A stretch of DNA of 64,000 bases from Peribolospora baueri (taxonomy: Eukaryota; Basidiomycota; Peribolosporomycetes; Peribolosporales; Peribolosporaceae): positions 62,001-126,000 of the forward strand of contig JAMDHS010000019.1 in the NCBI GenBank assembly GCA_029717555.1. Direction: 5' to 3'. The translations under genes and the position numbers were made by a program. Positions 12,925-24,062 of the stretch are shown piece after piece. Under the pieces are notes generated by a model that worked only from the letters and a program-made list of their open reading frames with translations, did not search any database and had not been told where the DNA came from. The number at the start of each line of letters is the position of its first letter. Within the stretch, counting starts at the first letter, position 1.

Positions 12925-14462
12925 CGGTCGGCCAAGGCTCTCTTTTCTTCCTCGTGTTCGTCGTAAAAGTCGTTTATCTTCTGTTCTATCGTTCATTGTC
13001 GATTGGACTGGGACTCGCTTGGCCGGTTCCACGACGCTCTCGAATCCAAAATTTTGCTTTCGTTCCCTTGCTTCCTTTCTCTGTCCATCCAGCTTTCCGA
13101 CTTACCATCCCTTTGTCTTTTTTCCTTACTTCTCGCTTCGATCATCCGATCCCACTTTGGCAACTCTCGCTCGTCTTTACTCTTCGATGGACCTCTCGTC
13201 CTCTCTCTATCTCTCTGTGTGTGTGTGTGTGTCTGTGTGCGTCTCTCCGTTCCCTTTTCGTCGTGTCGCCCGCCTATCGTGGCCTGGGGTTTGGCACTCG
13301 ATGTCGTCGCTCCCTACTACCAGTTTCGTTTTTTCTGTCGCTCTCTCTTTTCCTCGCCTTTACCCCCCCGCCGCGTCTTTTTTTTTCGACTGGACGTGCT
13401 CGCTCGATCGGAATCGGTGCTATCACCCCCCCCCTTTTTCGGCCAAGCAACCCCCTTCCTTCCTTGTGGTTATCCATCCATCCCCGATACCGGGACGACC
13501 GGGACCGGGTCCGGAACCGGACCGTGCTTTCGTTCGTTTTGTCGTTTTCTTCTTCTTTCCCCTCGCTCCCTCGCTCCCTCGCTCCCTCGCTCCTCGGTTG
13601 AGTTGCAAAATAAGCGCTCGGCGCCCGCTCTCTCTCCTAAGCTTTTTTTTCTTTCGGTGTGAGTTCGTCTGTGAGACTAGAGGTAGAAAAAACGTGTCGC
13701 GTGGGAGTGGGTTCTGCTTGTGAACGGACGGACGATCGGCTCATCGCATCGTCCAAGTTCAAGTTGGACGAGGACGGGCGGGATACGGAGGAAGATGGCC
13801 AACCCCCCCTTCGTTCCTTCGTTCCTTCGTTCCTTTGTCTGCCGCCGCTCGAAATGGGGGACCCCGCCGGACGGACGGATGGACGGATGGACGGGGATGA
13901 GACTGAGACGTGTGTGTTCGATTTCTTTTCCGTCTCTTCCTTTCATATGTCTCGCTCGCTCGCTCCCTCCTCCGCGCCGGGCGGATCTATGGGAGTAAAA
14001 AGAAGCGCGCTCCTTGTCGGGATCATCGGGAGCGAGGTGTGATCTGATCGGGGCCCGGCCGGCGGTGGCGGGGGCGAAGCTGAGTCCATCACCAGAGATG
14101 ATGATGATGCACATACAGCACATGTCTCTCTCTCCTTCGTCATACCATCCGGACCATACCATACCACTCCGGACCAGGCCAGTCCAGTCCACAGTCGTAC
14201 GTACGTAGGTGGGCAGGGAGGTAGGAAGGAAGGAAGGTAGCTAGCTAGCTAGCCAGTGCGAGCACAGCGCACCCTCCCTCCTCGCTCGCTCGTCTGCCCC
14301 CGCTGTCTCCTTCCCGCCAGTCAGCCCGACGCGCCGTCGATCGCGATCGCCGCCTTCTACCAATCTCGTCGCCGCCTACACTCACACCACCACGGCCACC
14401 ACCTCCACCACCACCTTCCATCGCCCTCCACGGGCTTCAACTCGGGGACACGCCAGCATAGC
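12925..14462. other. Intergenic region, pyrimidine-rich, with short tandem repeats
   Basis: About 1.5 kb between two large plus-strand genes. The first 750 bases are strongly C/T-rich (likely 3' UTR), with a GT run near 13217-13231 and a CTCGCTCC repeat at about 13560-13593. The second part has short direct repeats (GGAC, TACC, AGCT) and runs into a frame open from 14256. No additional gene was supported. Confidence 0.5.
13217..13231. repeat. (GT)n dinucleotide repeat
   Basis: About seven GT units in the pyrimidine-rich region after the stop codon of the preceding gene. Confidence 0.9.
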
Positions 14463-17400
14463 ATGCCTCGGCCCACCTTCCTCCAGACCATCCTCAGTCG
14501 ACCTTCGCAATCCTACTCCACTTACAACCCCTCAGACAATGCCTCCTCCTCCAACCCTTCCGACTTGCCCTCCGCCTCCGACCGCTCCATCAGCCTTGTA
14601 CTCTCTCGTCCGCCCAGCGAGATTAGCTCCGCGGCAGGCGGCACGACCAAGCGACGACGGGGCCTGCTGAGGAGAAAGGCCTCCAACTCGGCCTCCAGCC
14701 TCCGTTCCCACTTCTCCGACCGCCGTCCTTCTCCTCGTAGCCATGCCGACTCGGAGAGCGACCTCGGAGCGCCAGCCCCGACCACCTCGTTTTCCGACGT
14801 CCCCCCTTCCACGCCCAACCACCACGCCGGCTTCTCTCTTTTCGGCTCCCGGCGCAGGAGGAACTCGAAAACCGCCGTTCCTGACCGCTACGCCGGCGCC
14901 GGCCTCGTTCGCAATGTCGTTTTGGCTCCCGACACGCCTCCCTCCTCCGCCTCCTCTCATCCTCATCCTCCTCACGCCCACGTCCTCGCTCCGCCGACGG
15001 AGCTCGTGCCTCCGTTTGTGTCTGACGATGGACACCTTCTCCACCGATCCCACTCCCAATCACACTCGCCGTCGTCCCCAAATGGACAACACCGCACGGC
15101 CCACGCTCGTTCTCCGTCCGCAGCCTCGTCTTCGATGTCCCATCCTCTGTCCGAACGTAAGCGGACCTCGACAAGCGACTGGGCAGCCTTTGTCGCTTCG
15201 ATAGAGGCCCGTGGCGTCCACTTTGGTCGCGTCGGCTCCTCCTCCCCGTCTTGCCCCGAAGCCGCTGGCCCGTGGCCCTCCGCTCGCTCTCGCACCACCT
15301 CCATGCCTCTCGCCACTCTCGGCGGAGACGGCCGCCAAACGGACTTGGTCCGACGCAGACGCACGCTCGTCGAGCGCGTCCGGCGCGAGCTCGCCGAGGA
15401 GGAGGAAGCTTCGTCGGACCGCCGACACTCCCTTTCCGTCGTCGGTCACCCTTCCTCCAATCCGTCTGCCGTCGGCGTCGGTGCCGGCACCCACGCCGGC
15501 TTCGATCCGCACAGCCATTGTCGTTCTGGCCAACGGCTCCGAAGTCGGACGGCGAGCCACGGCAACGCGGACGACGTCGCAAAGGCGCACAGGGACGTCT
15601 TCCGCGCTCAGTTCACAGGCGGTCGCTCTCGCTCGATGATCGCTCGTCCCGCCGCCGACGTCGCCGCCGGTCCTCCAAGTAGCCGAGGCCGAGGGAAGTT
15701 TGCTGCTGAGGCGTGCGAAGACCGTCCCTTGCCCCCCCTCCCGGAGGGAGCGAACGCGCTCAAACCGGCTTTCCGCAACGACCTTCTCGTCCTCAAGCCT
15801 GAATCCCTCCGCACCACGTCCGCCGCCCATGCCCATGCCAAGGAGGCCCCGCACGTCGGGTCGCGGCCCATGGTGGCCGTCCCGGCGTTCAGCACGAGCG
15901 CGAGCGTCGCTGAGCGGGCGTCCGCTTCTTCTGCGTCTCAAACCGGGTCAGAGTCGGAATCGGAGGCGTCGACGGAGGAGGAGGAGGAAAAGAAGAAGGA
16001 GGAGGGACATGATGGGGAGCGGGACGAGGAGAGCACGGGCGAGGACGAAGACGAAGGTGTACCGAGCCGGATCTACGCAAAGTCGGCCCCGGCGGAGGAC
16101 GGCGAGAGCGCGAGCTCGAGCTCGACCGGCTCCGTTTCCCCGGCGTCCGTCAGCGCAAAAGACGAGGCCAAGTCCACCGGTCTCGTCATCGTCGCGTCGG
16201 CGCCGCCTGATCCTGATCCTGATTCCGACTCCGGTTCGGGATCCGACCGAGGCTCGTCGTCGTCCGATTTGGAGGAGGAGGAGGAAGAAGCCCATCTCGC
16301 CCGACCTCCGGACCTTGACACGCTCGTTGAAGCCTCGGAGGACGGAAGCTCGATCGGTCATGAGATGCGGCCTGCCTCGCGCGCCTTTATGGGCTTGCCC
16401 AGGCGCAAGGCCGAGCGGTCATCGAGTCGGCCCGGCAGATCTCCTTCGCGCTCGATCGACGACGGGGGGGGCACTCGACCCGGCGCCAAGGTCGAGGACG
16501 TCGAGGACGTCCAACAACGCGTTTTCTCATCCTCTCCCCTTCAACTCCTTTCGTCCTTGGTCACGACCGACGAACCGAACTTGGACGAAACGCCCACCGC
16601 ATCCACGGCCACACCCACCCAGTCTAAGTCTGATGCGCGCTCCGACACCGACTCGGCCTCCACCGCCGCCGCCGCTGCTGCTGTTGCTGTTGCTGGCGAT
16701 CGCTCGCCTTCCTTGGTTCATCGGCTCAGCAACCTCAGCCTTGGCACCGACTTTGCCGACGCCCTCGTCCCTGCCCCTCGACGGGCAAGCTCGGACTCGG
16801 AGAGCACGCCGCGCCAGAAGGAGAGCAGTGCGGATGGCCCATTTCCGGACGGCTCGGATAAGGTTGTCGTCGCGTCCGGTCGTCGACTTGTCGACGAGAT
16901 GGAGCGACAAGGGAGCGTCGGCCAGAATGTGGTTGTCTTCGCCTCCGCTGCCGCCGTGCCAGGTTCTGTGCTCAACGTTGACAACGATGATCATTCCAAA
17001 CCGGGGACTGAGTCGACGACGACTCTGCCCTCGCCTCCCCACGGTATTTTCGGCCCTTCGCTCTCAGAGATCTTCGCCCACTACGATCTGGACAAGGGTC
17101 TCTCGGAGGAGCAGAAAGCCCAGCTGCTGCGGTGGCGCAAGCACGAAGAGGGTCGCTTCGTGCCCGGGGGTCGGGGTGGGGGTGGGGAAGAAGGACTAGG
17201 GAGGCGTTTAGCCGAGCGTTGGCTCGCCGCTGATCGGCGCGAGTTTGACTTTGGCAGTCAGAGGGCTCCCAGTCCCGGTTCTGACAAGGAGGCGGTCGAG
17301 GCGCCGGCTGACACTGGCAACGTCCCTATTGCCCCTTCCCTTCCCGGTCGGACCGAGGAGTCTCCATCCCGCGAGTTGTCCGACGCCACTGACCTGACCC

Positions 17401-20400
17401 GCCGTCCGCCCTCGCGGCCGTCGTCGATCATCGCCGACATCTTCGAGGGCGGCCTCTTCGGCTCGGACGCTCGTAGCATCGACCTCGCCTTTCCAGAGTT
17501 TGACCTCGAAGCTTTGCGTCAGCGCGTCAGAGATGAGGAGGAGGCGAGCAGGGCTGAGTTTGGTAGTAGCGATGATGATGAGGCGCCCGGACAGGGCGTG
17601 GGCGTGGGCGTGGGCGACGGCGGGGAGGGAGAGGACGACGAAGGGGAGGCGACCGAGGTGGAGAGGCGCGAGAGCGGTCGCGACAAGCGCAGCGTGTTCG
17701 AGAGCGAAGCGGAGGACGCGGAGACCGAGACCGAGACGGAGGGCGGGGCCGCAAAGTGGAGGTCGGAGAAGGGTAAGGGGCCCGCCGGGCACCAGGTGTC
17801 GGCCATCCCAGCGAGCGACGGCTTCGACATCCCATACAGCCAGACCTTCTCCGGCAGGGATGGAGAAAGCGGTGAGGCCGATAGCGTGGACGAGGACAAG
17901 GACATCGAGCGTGAGGTCGAGATGCTCACGCGCAGACTCGCTGAGCTTCAGGCCAAGAGGGAGGCCAAGAGAGCCACGAGAGCCAGCGCAAGGACCGCCG
18001 TCGGGGCTGTCGAGGTCTCGAAGAAGGCGGCCGCGTCTCCTTCATCGTCTCCGGCCGCTCCTGAACCCATGTCCAGGAACCTTTCAGGTGGCAGCACGAA
18101 CTCGTTCCGCACCGCTCCTTCTGTGTCTTCCCTCTTCGTTCCAACTTGGCCGGTCGACGACGAGGGCGCCGACGCGGACGACGACGGAGAGGACGGCGAG
18201 GGTGACGGCATGCCCGGCGATTTCCCTTCCTCGTCCAAGGCCCTCCTCGGATTGTCCCGGTCTGCCTCTGTCTCGTCCACTCGGTCCACTCGCAGGCGCT
18301 CGGGCCGCACTGGAGCCTCTAAGCGACGCAGCCCTCGTCCGAGGAGCTTGGAGGAGAACGGACTGGGGCCCGACTCGGCTGCCAGCGCCAGCGCCAGCGC
18401 TAGCTCCAGCAGCGCCTTGGCCTCACCGTTCTCCGAGGACGGTCGCGCTCGTGGAGACGTCCAGCGCAAGGACGCGATCGCCGAAGATTCCGACGAAGTC
18501 GATCAGGGCTCAACTTGTTGGCGAACGCCTTTGCAGAGTCCCGACTCGGATGATCGGACGGATCTGGCTTGGACCCCTCGCGCCCGTTCTCCGCACAAGG
18601 ACATCCGCCGAGCGCACTCGTTGTCACATCGCCGAGCCGATGATGCCCAGGCGCGGATGCGCCTGTCATCGTCAGAGCCGGAACCAACGAGCGCTTCGAT
18701 CGTATCGGAGCGAACCATCGTCGGTCAAGTGTCGCCCGCTGACTCCAACAACGCCGATACCGAACGCCTGTCTGCTGCCGGCGACGAAGCTCCATCACAA
18801 AATTCACACACGGCAGGAGGCGCTGTCACTCCCCTCCCTCCTTCTCCCCCTCCTCTTCAGTCGCGTCATCGCACTCCCCTCGATGCCAACTCTGCTCCTT
18901 CAAACGATCCGGTCGCGCCCGCGCCTTCGGAGGCGCTTCCGACGTCGCCCATGTCTGATGCGTCCAATGTCTCAAGCTCCTCTCCACTTTTCTCCCCCGT
19001 CGTGCAAGCTCGCGAAATGGATGGAGAACGGAGGCGACGATCACCAGACAACGACGGCTCTGACCTCAGCACCTCCAGCACCTCAATGACGAGTCCATAC
19101 GGGTCAGAGGTCGTGACCAGCCCGAGCAAGACGTTCGCCCACCTCAAGGAGACGTACGTGCCACCTGTGCCGCCTAAATCGCACCCTTTTCCTTCTCCTC
19201 CGCCGGAGGAGGAAGAGCGGGATCGCGCTTTGGAGACGATTCCAACGACAACTCCGATCACATCCCGAGCACAGGCCATCGGCAGTCCCAGTCTGGTTAC
19301 CGGCATTGACGTCAATCTCATCCCTCCCACACCTCCGTCTTTGGTGCATGCCAACTCCTATACCAGCGTTCAGCCAGCCCATCAGGTCCCAGAGGAGTTG
19401 CCGCCGGTCGCTCCTGTGCCGGCGCCGCCGAAGATGATCAAGCCGGCAAGCTCAGGACCGCCTGAAGGCACGTCGTCCGCCAAGGTCAAGCGGTCCTCAT
19501 CTATGAGCAGCAAGCCCCGCACTATCATCATTCCAGAGTCCGATTCAGGTCTGACGCGCTCTCTCTCCGTCTCGTCCGCTCCGGGATTAAAGTCGAAACG
19601 CAAGTCGGTGAGGAGGAGCGGAATGCCGGAGGATTGGAAAAAGGACGTCCTCCAATTGGGACCGTCGGTAACCGTCAATTCTCTGGCAGCTTCAAGGCCG
19701 TCGTCGACCGCCCGTGCCTCCGAGTCTAAAAAGAAGACGAAGAAGGTTAAGAAGCCTTCCGAGGCGCGGGGCAACGGCGGTGCCGGGGCCGATGAGCGAG
19801 CCGTACAGTCAGCGATCGCACCGCGTCGGCGAACACTGTCTTCCCCCACGCATCCCACCGCTAGTGCGAGGAACACCGCGGAGGCCCGGCCGCCTCTTCC
19901 GCCGTCCAGAGTCCAAAGGTCTTTGTCGCTTTGTTCGGCCGCGTCTAGCGGCATCCTCTCCCAGCCTCGTTCCATCCTCAAGAAACCGACGTCGGCTTTC
20001 CCGGAGCACGTGGAGCAAGGCATCACGACGTCTGGCGCGGAGCATCAGATGACCGACGAGGAACGCGGCCCTTATCGTACACCGGTCCCCCGCCGCGCGC
20101 CTTCCTCCGGTTCGTTCTACAGCCATCATTCCCATTCGCCGTTCATTGACAGCGCCGTCAACGGCCATGCTCGACCCGTCTCGTTTCCTCCGAGCGAACC
20201 TTACCAGCGCCCTTCGCTGATGTCAGCCATTGCAAATTGGGAAGAAGAGGCGGCGCGGGGCGCGTTTGACCATCCAGACGCGGTGCCTCCACGGCCGCCC
20301 GTCTCGGACCCTTCGCGAACGCCCAGCCCGTACAGGGGCAGTACGGCGGCCTCGTCTTCTCTGATGCAGTCGCAGTCGCCCTCCATCCTTCGGATGAGCC

Positions 20401-21995
20401 ACATGGGCGCTCCCGCCTCGCATTTCCTCAAGCCGCCATCGCCCGCCGTTCATCCCAGAGCGATGCCGCCGGAGCTCGGCGAGGGAGGAGGAGGTCCCCG
20501 GTGGCCGGCGAGCTTGCGGTCGTTCCCTACTTCGCTGACCTCCTTCGACGGTCAGTCCTCTGACGGAAGATACTCGGTCATGAGCGTGCCGACTGCCGGA
20601 TATCGTCCTCGCGATCCACGCCGTCTCTCTGGGGACTTGGACGACGTGCTCCTCGGTCGTACGACCATGGCCACCTTGTCGATTTCCAGCCACGCCTTCC
20701 GAAGCGCTTCGTCGGACAGGCCCAAGACGCGTGTCCCGAGCCACCGGCGTAAGCGGTCCATCACGTCCGCGAGTTCGTCGGATTTGCCGTCTCATCTGGC
20801 CGATAAGCTGGACAAGACTCAGATGTCGGTATCGGCTCACATGCCGCCGCCTAGGAAGCTGGCCACGAAGCAGGTCCTCGTCGCCGTCCTGGCCGTCGCG
20901 ATTGACGAGTTCGACCGGCTCATCATCCACGAACGCACCACCAAACACGACAACGCTCACGGCTTCGTTCCTGGCCGAAGCTTTTGTGGTAGGGTTTTGG
21001 AGACGGGCTGGGAGGTTGACAGGGTTAGAAAAGGTGATATCGTTTTCGGTCTGCAAGACAGTAAAAAGGTAAGCTGCGACACTCGCCTGCCTCTGCGTAA
21101 TTCCCCTCGTGGTCGAAAGGCCCAGACTCAAAAAGTTCACTTTTTTTTTTTTCGAATCCCTGGTCGAACACAGTGCGGAGCATTGGCCGAATACTTGTCC
21201 ATCGACCACAATCTCTTGGCCCCAGCGCCCACGACTCTGAGCATCGAGCAGATCTCAGCCCTGCCCACCACAGGAGTGCTCGCTTACCAAATCATCAAAA
21301 ATCACTGTTCGGAGCTTCCGCGCGGCGCTCGCGTTTTCATCCTCAACGCCCATGACGGCGTGGGTTTGCTCGTCATGCAGGCGGCCGCACACCTTGGCAT
21401 CCTCATCACCGCTCATTGCCCGGCCTCGGTCGCTGATGGTCTGAGTGTGTGCGAGGCTAACGGAGCGCATGAGGTCGTCATCGGTGACGCGCTGTGGGCC
21501 CTCAACTCGCAGCACGAGTCGAGCTTTGAGTTGGTGAGCTTTCATGGATGGAGCGTCGTCGACATGGTTCCATTTCGTCTCACCCGTTTCGTTTTCACCG
21601 TTCTCCGTGTATGGCAGGTCATTGACACCGTAGGCGGCCGGCGCATTTACGACGCCTCTCGTCGCATCCTGGCAAGCGAGGGCCACTTCTCTACCTGCTT
21701 CGGCGATGAGCACACTACCGCCCAGCCTACTTTCAGGTCCCATTTCCGAAGCCTGCGCCGCGCGTTCTTCAAGAAGGACAAGAAGAACATCGGCTACGAG
21801 TGGATCACTTGCGATGCCAAGGAGGACACCAGGGAGGCGCTCGAGAGGATCGCAGAGGCTGTTCAAAACGGTCGTATCTGTCCACGTCTGCGCAGCATCA
21901 TTCCCTTCGGCGACGCGCCCCGTGCTTTCGAGCCTCATCCACACGGCAAGGAGGAGGAAGACGCGGGCGCCATCGTCATCAAGATTAACGGGTGA
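14463..21995 (+). CDS. Giant disordered protein with C-terminal MDR (alcohol dehydrogenase-like) domain
   Basis: The inferred protein is 2447 residues from exons 14463-21068, 21174-21533 and 21618-21995; both introns are GT-AG and a multiple of three, so they also read through. Residues 1 to about 2130 are Ser/Pro/Glu-rich low complexity with SP/TP sites, acidic runs and a helical block around EREVEMLTRRLAELQAKREA. A recognisable short segment is GPSLSEIFAHYDLDKGLSEE. The last 320 residues resemble the medium-chain dehydrogenase/reductase fold: GRSFCGRVLE, GDIVFGL, LSIEQISALPTTGVLAYQI (substrate-domain border), then NAHDGVGLLVMQAAAHLG in place of the usual GxxGxxG nucleotide loop, and VIDTVGG. 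The zinc-ligand cysteine cluster of true alcohol dehydrogenases is not seen, so a quinone-oxidoreductase-like or non-enzymatic role is likely. Convergent with the next gene, 90 bp between stops. Confidence 0.82.
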   Translation: MPRPTFLQTILSRPSQSYSTYNPSDNASSSNPSDLPSASDRSISLVLSRPPSEISSAAGGTTKRRRGLLRRKASNSASSLRSHFSDRRPSPRSHADSESDLGAPAPTTSFSDVPPSTPNHHAGFSLFGSRRRRNSKTAVPDRYAGAGLVRNVVLAPDTPPSSASSHPHPPHAHVLAPPTELVPPFVSDDGHLLHRSHSQSHSPSSPNGQHRTAHARSPSAASSSMSHPLSERKRTSTSDWAAFVASIEARGVHFGRVGSSSPSCPEAAGPWPSARSRTTSMPLATLGGDGRQTDLVRRRRTLVERVRRELAEEEEASSDRRHSLSVVGHPSSNPSAVGVGAGTHAGFDPHSHCRSGQRLRSRTASHGNADDVAKAHRDVFRAQFTGGRSRSMIARPAADVAAGPPSSRGRGKFAAEACEDRPLPPLPEGANALKPAFRNDLLVLKPESLRTTSAAHAHAKEAPHVGSRPMVAVPAFSTSASVAERASASSASQTGSESESEASTEEEEEKKKEEGHDGERDEESTGEDEDEGVPSRIYAKSAPAEDGESASSSSTGSVSPASVSAKDEAKSTGLVIVASAPPDPDPDSDSGSGSDRGSSSSDLEEEEEEAHLARPPDLDTLVEASEDGSSIGHEMRPASRAFMGLPRRKAERSSSRPGRSPSRSIDDGGGTRPGAKVEDVEDVQQRVFSSSPLQLLSSLVTTDEPNLDETPTASTATPTQSKSDARSDTDSASTAAAAAAVAVAGDRSPSLVHRLSNLSLGTDFADALVPAPRRASSDSESTPRQKESSADGPFPDGSDKVVVASGRRLVDEMERQGSVGQNVVVFASAAAVPGSVLNVDNDDHSKPGTESTTTLPSPPHGIFGPSLSEIFAHYDLDKGLSEEQKAQLLRWRKHEEGRFVPGGRGGGGEEGLGRRLAERWLAADRREFDFGSQRAPSPGSDKEAVEAPADTGNVPIAPSLPGRTEESPSRELSDATDLTRRPPSRPSSIIADIFEGGLFGSDARSIDLAFPEFDLEALRQRVRDEEEASRAEFGSSDDDEAPGQGVGVGVGDGGEGEDDEGEATEVERRESGRDKRSVFESEAEDAETETETEGGAAKWRSEKGKGPAGHQVSAIPASDGFDIPYSQTFSGRDGESGEADSVDEDKDIEREVEMLTRRLAELQAKREAKRATRASARTAVGAVEVSKKAAASPSSSPAAPEPMSRNLSGGSTNSFRTAPSVSSLFVPTWPVDDEGADADDDGEDGEGDGMPGDFPSSSKALLGLSRSASVSSTRSTRRRSGRTGASKRRSPRPRSLEENGLGPDSAASASASASSSSALASPFSEDGRARGDVQRKDAIAEDSDEVDQGSTCWRTPLQSPDSDDRTDLAWTPRARSPHKDIRRAHSLSHRRADDAQARMRLSSSEPEPTSASIVSERTIVGQVSPADSNNADTERLSAAGDEAPSQNSHTAGGAVTPLPPSPPPLQSRHRTPLDANSAPSNDPVAPAPSEALPTSPMSDASNVSSSSPLFSPVVQAREMDGERRRRSPDNDGSDLSTSSTSMTSPYGSEVVTSPSKTFAHLKETYVPPVPPKSHPFPSPPPEEEERDRALETIPTTTPITSRAQAIGSPSLVTGIDVNLIPPTPPSLVHANSYTSVQPAHQVPEELPPVAPVPAPPKMIKPASSGPPEGTSSAKVKRSSSMSSKPRTIIIPESDSGLTRSLSVSSAPGLKSKRKSVRRSGMPEDWKKDVLQLGPSVTVNSLAASRPSSTARASESKKKTKKVKKPSEARGNGGAGADERAVQSAIAPRRRTLSSPTHPTASARNTAEARPPLPPSRVQRSLSLCSAASSGILSQPRSILKKPTSAFPEHVEQGITTSGAEHQMTDEERGPYRTPVPRRAPSSGSFYSHHSHSPFIDSAVNGHARPVSFPPSEPYQRPSLMSAIANWEEEAARGAFDHPDAVPPRPPVSDPSRTPSPYRGSTAASSSLMQSQSPSILRMSHMGAPASHFLKPPSPAVHPRAMPPELGEGGGGPRWPASLRSFPTSLTSFDGQSSDGRYSVMSVPTAGYRPRDPRRLSGDLDDVLLGRTTMATLSISSHAFRSASSDRPKTRVPSHRRKRSITSASSSDLPSHLADKLDKTQMSVSAHMPPPRKLATKQVLVAVLAVAIDEFDRLIIHERTTKHDNAHGFVPGRSFCGRVLETGWEVDRVRKGDIVFGLQDSKKVSCDTRLPLRNSPRGRKAQTQKVHFFFFRIPGRTQCGALAEYLSIDHNLLAPAPTTLSIEQISALPTTGVLAYQIIKNHCSELPRGARVFILNAHDGVGLLVMQAAAHLGILITAHCPASVADGLSVCEANGAHEVVIGDALWALNSQHESSFELVSFHGWSVVDMVPFRLTRFVFTVLRVWQVIDTVGGRRIYDASRRILASEGHFSTCFGDEHTTAQPTFRSHFRSLRRAFFKKDKKNIGYEWITCDAKEDTREALERIAEAVQNGRICPRLRSIIPFGDAPRAFEPHPHGKEEEDAGAIVIKING

Positions 21996-22084
21996 ACTCA
22001 TAATCACCTCGTTGCCGTCCATTGCCACATTCTTTACCCGGCCTTCTCTGCACATTTTGGGTCACCGAACCCCTCACGGCATGC

Positions 22085-24062
22085 TCAACACAGCGTGCGC
22101 TCCCACCGGATCTCGAACCATCTAAAGCGTACCCTCGTTCCGTCCCTTCTTGCCCGTCGCCGCCGCCCTCGCTCATCGATCTCTTCAATGCCCGTGTCAA
22201 GACGCAACCGAGGCGCTCCGAAGTCATCCCAACCTCGGAGTTCTCGTTCAGCGGCGATGACGAGTCGATGTGAGTGCAAAGGCGAGCCGTCGGCCGCCGA
22301 GCCGGTAGCTGCATTCTCGGCGACGTCTCCTCGTCGAAGACTGGTGTCGGCGAGGGGGAAAGCCTTGTATAGCTCTGCCAGCTCGTCCCGGTGTGTCGGA
22401 CGAAGGGGGACGACGACGTGGAGTGTGGGCTCGTACCTCTCTTTCGTTTCTTCGTCATCCGCAGACGTGCCCACAGCGAGCCCGACATCGCTGCCGCTAG
22501 GCCTCGGCTTTGGGAAGGCGAGGTACCGCTCGGCGACGGCGCGAATCCAGTGCGGGTGTCGTACGTCGTACACGCAGTCGGCCGCGATGAGCAAAGTGAA
22601 GCTGTTGGCGGCCGAGTCGTCATCGAGGCTGGGACTCTGCGTGGAAACGGCAGGCACCACCATTCGCGGCTCGGTAGCGAAGAGAGAGACGGTTGGCGTG
22701 CCCTCTGAGGTACCTACGGCGGTGGGTGTCACGGTCGTCACCGCTGCTTCAGATCCATTCGCGTTTAGCGGGCTGTAGTTGTCCGATGAACGGTCGCCTT
22801 TGTAAGACGTCGTTGCCAATAGCGGAGAGACACCTGTGACGTCAGGATGTGCTCTATCTGGGGATGCCCACGATGAGACGGACGCGGAGGCTGGCCAGCT
22901 CGAGTAGTCGGGCTCGGCAAAGCGCGAAGTGGGCAATTGGTACGCCGTTTCCGTCAAACTTGACGTGGTCAGACCGTCGGTCGTCGCCAACGTCGATGGA
23001 AACCTTCTTGGGCCATCACGTCCATCGCGAGAAGCCCTAAACACATCGGCCCAGTTGAGCTGCGCAACGTGACAGCCGAGCAGTACGTCAGAGTCCATCG
23101 AGTTGAGAGCGACATTGTGGTGCAGGTTATTGAGCACGGTTGGATGATAGTCCGTCAAGAAGAGCGTGGCTATCTGTCTCTCATATCCATCCGCCTCATG
23201 GCCTCCGGTCGTCGCACCCTCTGCGGTCGCTTCGGCTTGCTGCCGCAAACATGCAGCGACTGCGAGCCCACAGAGCCCCGTCCCAGAGCCGAGCTCTAAA
23301 ACCCGCATTGGCGCCGCGCTCTTTTTCTTCGTGCCATCGCTCGTGAAGAAGGAATGGACGAGTCGCCGGGCGAGTAAGGGCGCGGCGCCCCACGTGCGAA
23401 CACCGAGCGCATCGTCTGTCAAGCTCGCATCTCTGAGGCGGACAGAGATCGAGCCGACGGAAGGGATTGGGAAGGAGAAGGTGCGAGTAGTTGGGCCAGA
23501 GGCTGGAGGCAAGAATGGAAGCCGCATTAAAGCGCCGTCTTCCCCGTCAAGCCGACCCGAGCTGAAGGCAAAAGAGCTCACCGGCCTTTCCCGCGCAGAT
23601 GGCCAACAACTGAGCGGCGCGATCAAGAGTCTGATCTGCGAGGTCCGCCCCTCCGTCCTCTTCCCTCTTGGTCCACTCCAGGCCAGAGGCGACGAGCCTC
23701 GTGAGCCAGTCTAGTACCCAACGGCGTTCGAAAGCCTCTGCCGAGTCGTCGCTGTCTTCCTCTTCCTGCGCATCTTCCTCCTCTGCCGTGGGTATTCGGC
23801 CGTGCTTCGCCAGACTGCGAATCAAAAGACCGTTGGCTGTTTCGCCGGCCGACGCCATTCCCTCCTTCTCCGCGCCATGCTCGGAGAAATGGACACCTTC
23901 GATGGACTCGTCGCAGATGACCACATCGGTGTCTACTCCAAACGCTATCGCGAGCTGGTCCAGCGCATGGATAATGACCGTAAGTGATGGCCTTGGCCGC
24001 CTGGCCAGAAGGGGGAGGTCACGCGAGGGGATGAATGAAGTCGGTGGCGAAAGATCGGTCAT
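22085..24062 (-). CDS. EFM2: EFM2-like protein-lysine methyltransferase (Methyltransf_16)
   Basis: Seven-beta-strand SAM-dependent methyltransferase. Two exons, 23582-24062 and 22085-23502, separated by a 79-nt intron, give 632 residues. Motif I VLELGSGTGLCGLA lies near residue 228, post-motif TDYHPTVLNNLHHNV follows, and LLIAADCVYDVRHPHW matches the acidic DxxY-type strand of this family. The stretch LTDDALGVRTWGAAPLLA before motif I and VPLRPTHRDE after it resemble, from memory, yeast Efm2, which methylates eEF2. The N-terminal helical region starting MTDLSPP also fits Efm2's pre-domain. It is longer than the roughly 420-residue yeast protein because of a Ser/Thr-rich insert after the second motif. 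Another member of the EFM/METTL21 group is possible; the methyltransferase call itself is firm. Confidence 0.82.

Noticed and set aside
15060-15941. 293-codon minus-strand frame inside the MDR-fusion gene
   Set aside because: Shadow frame of Arg/Gly composition without domain features.
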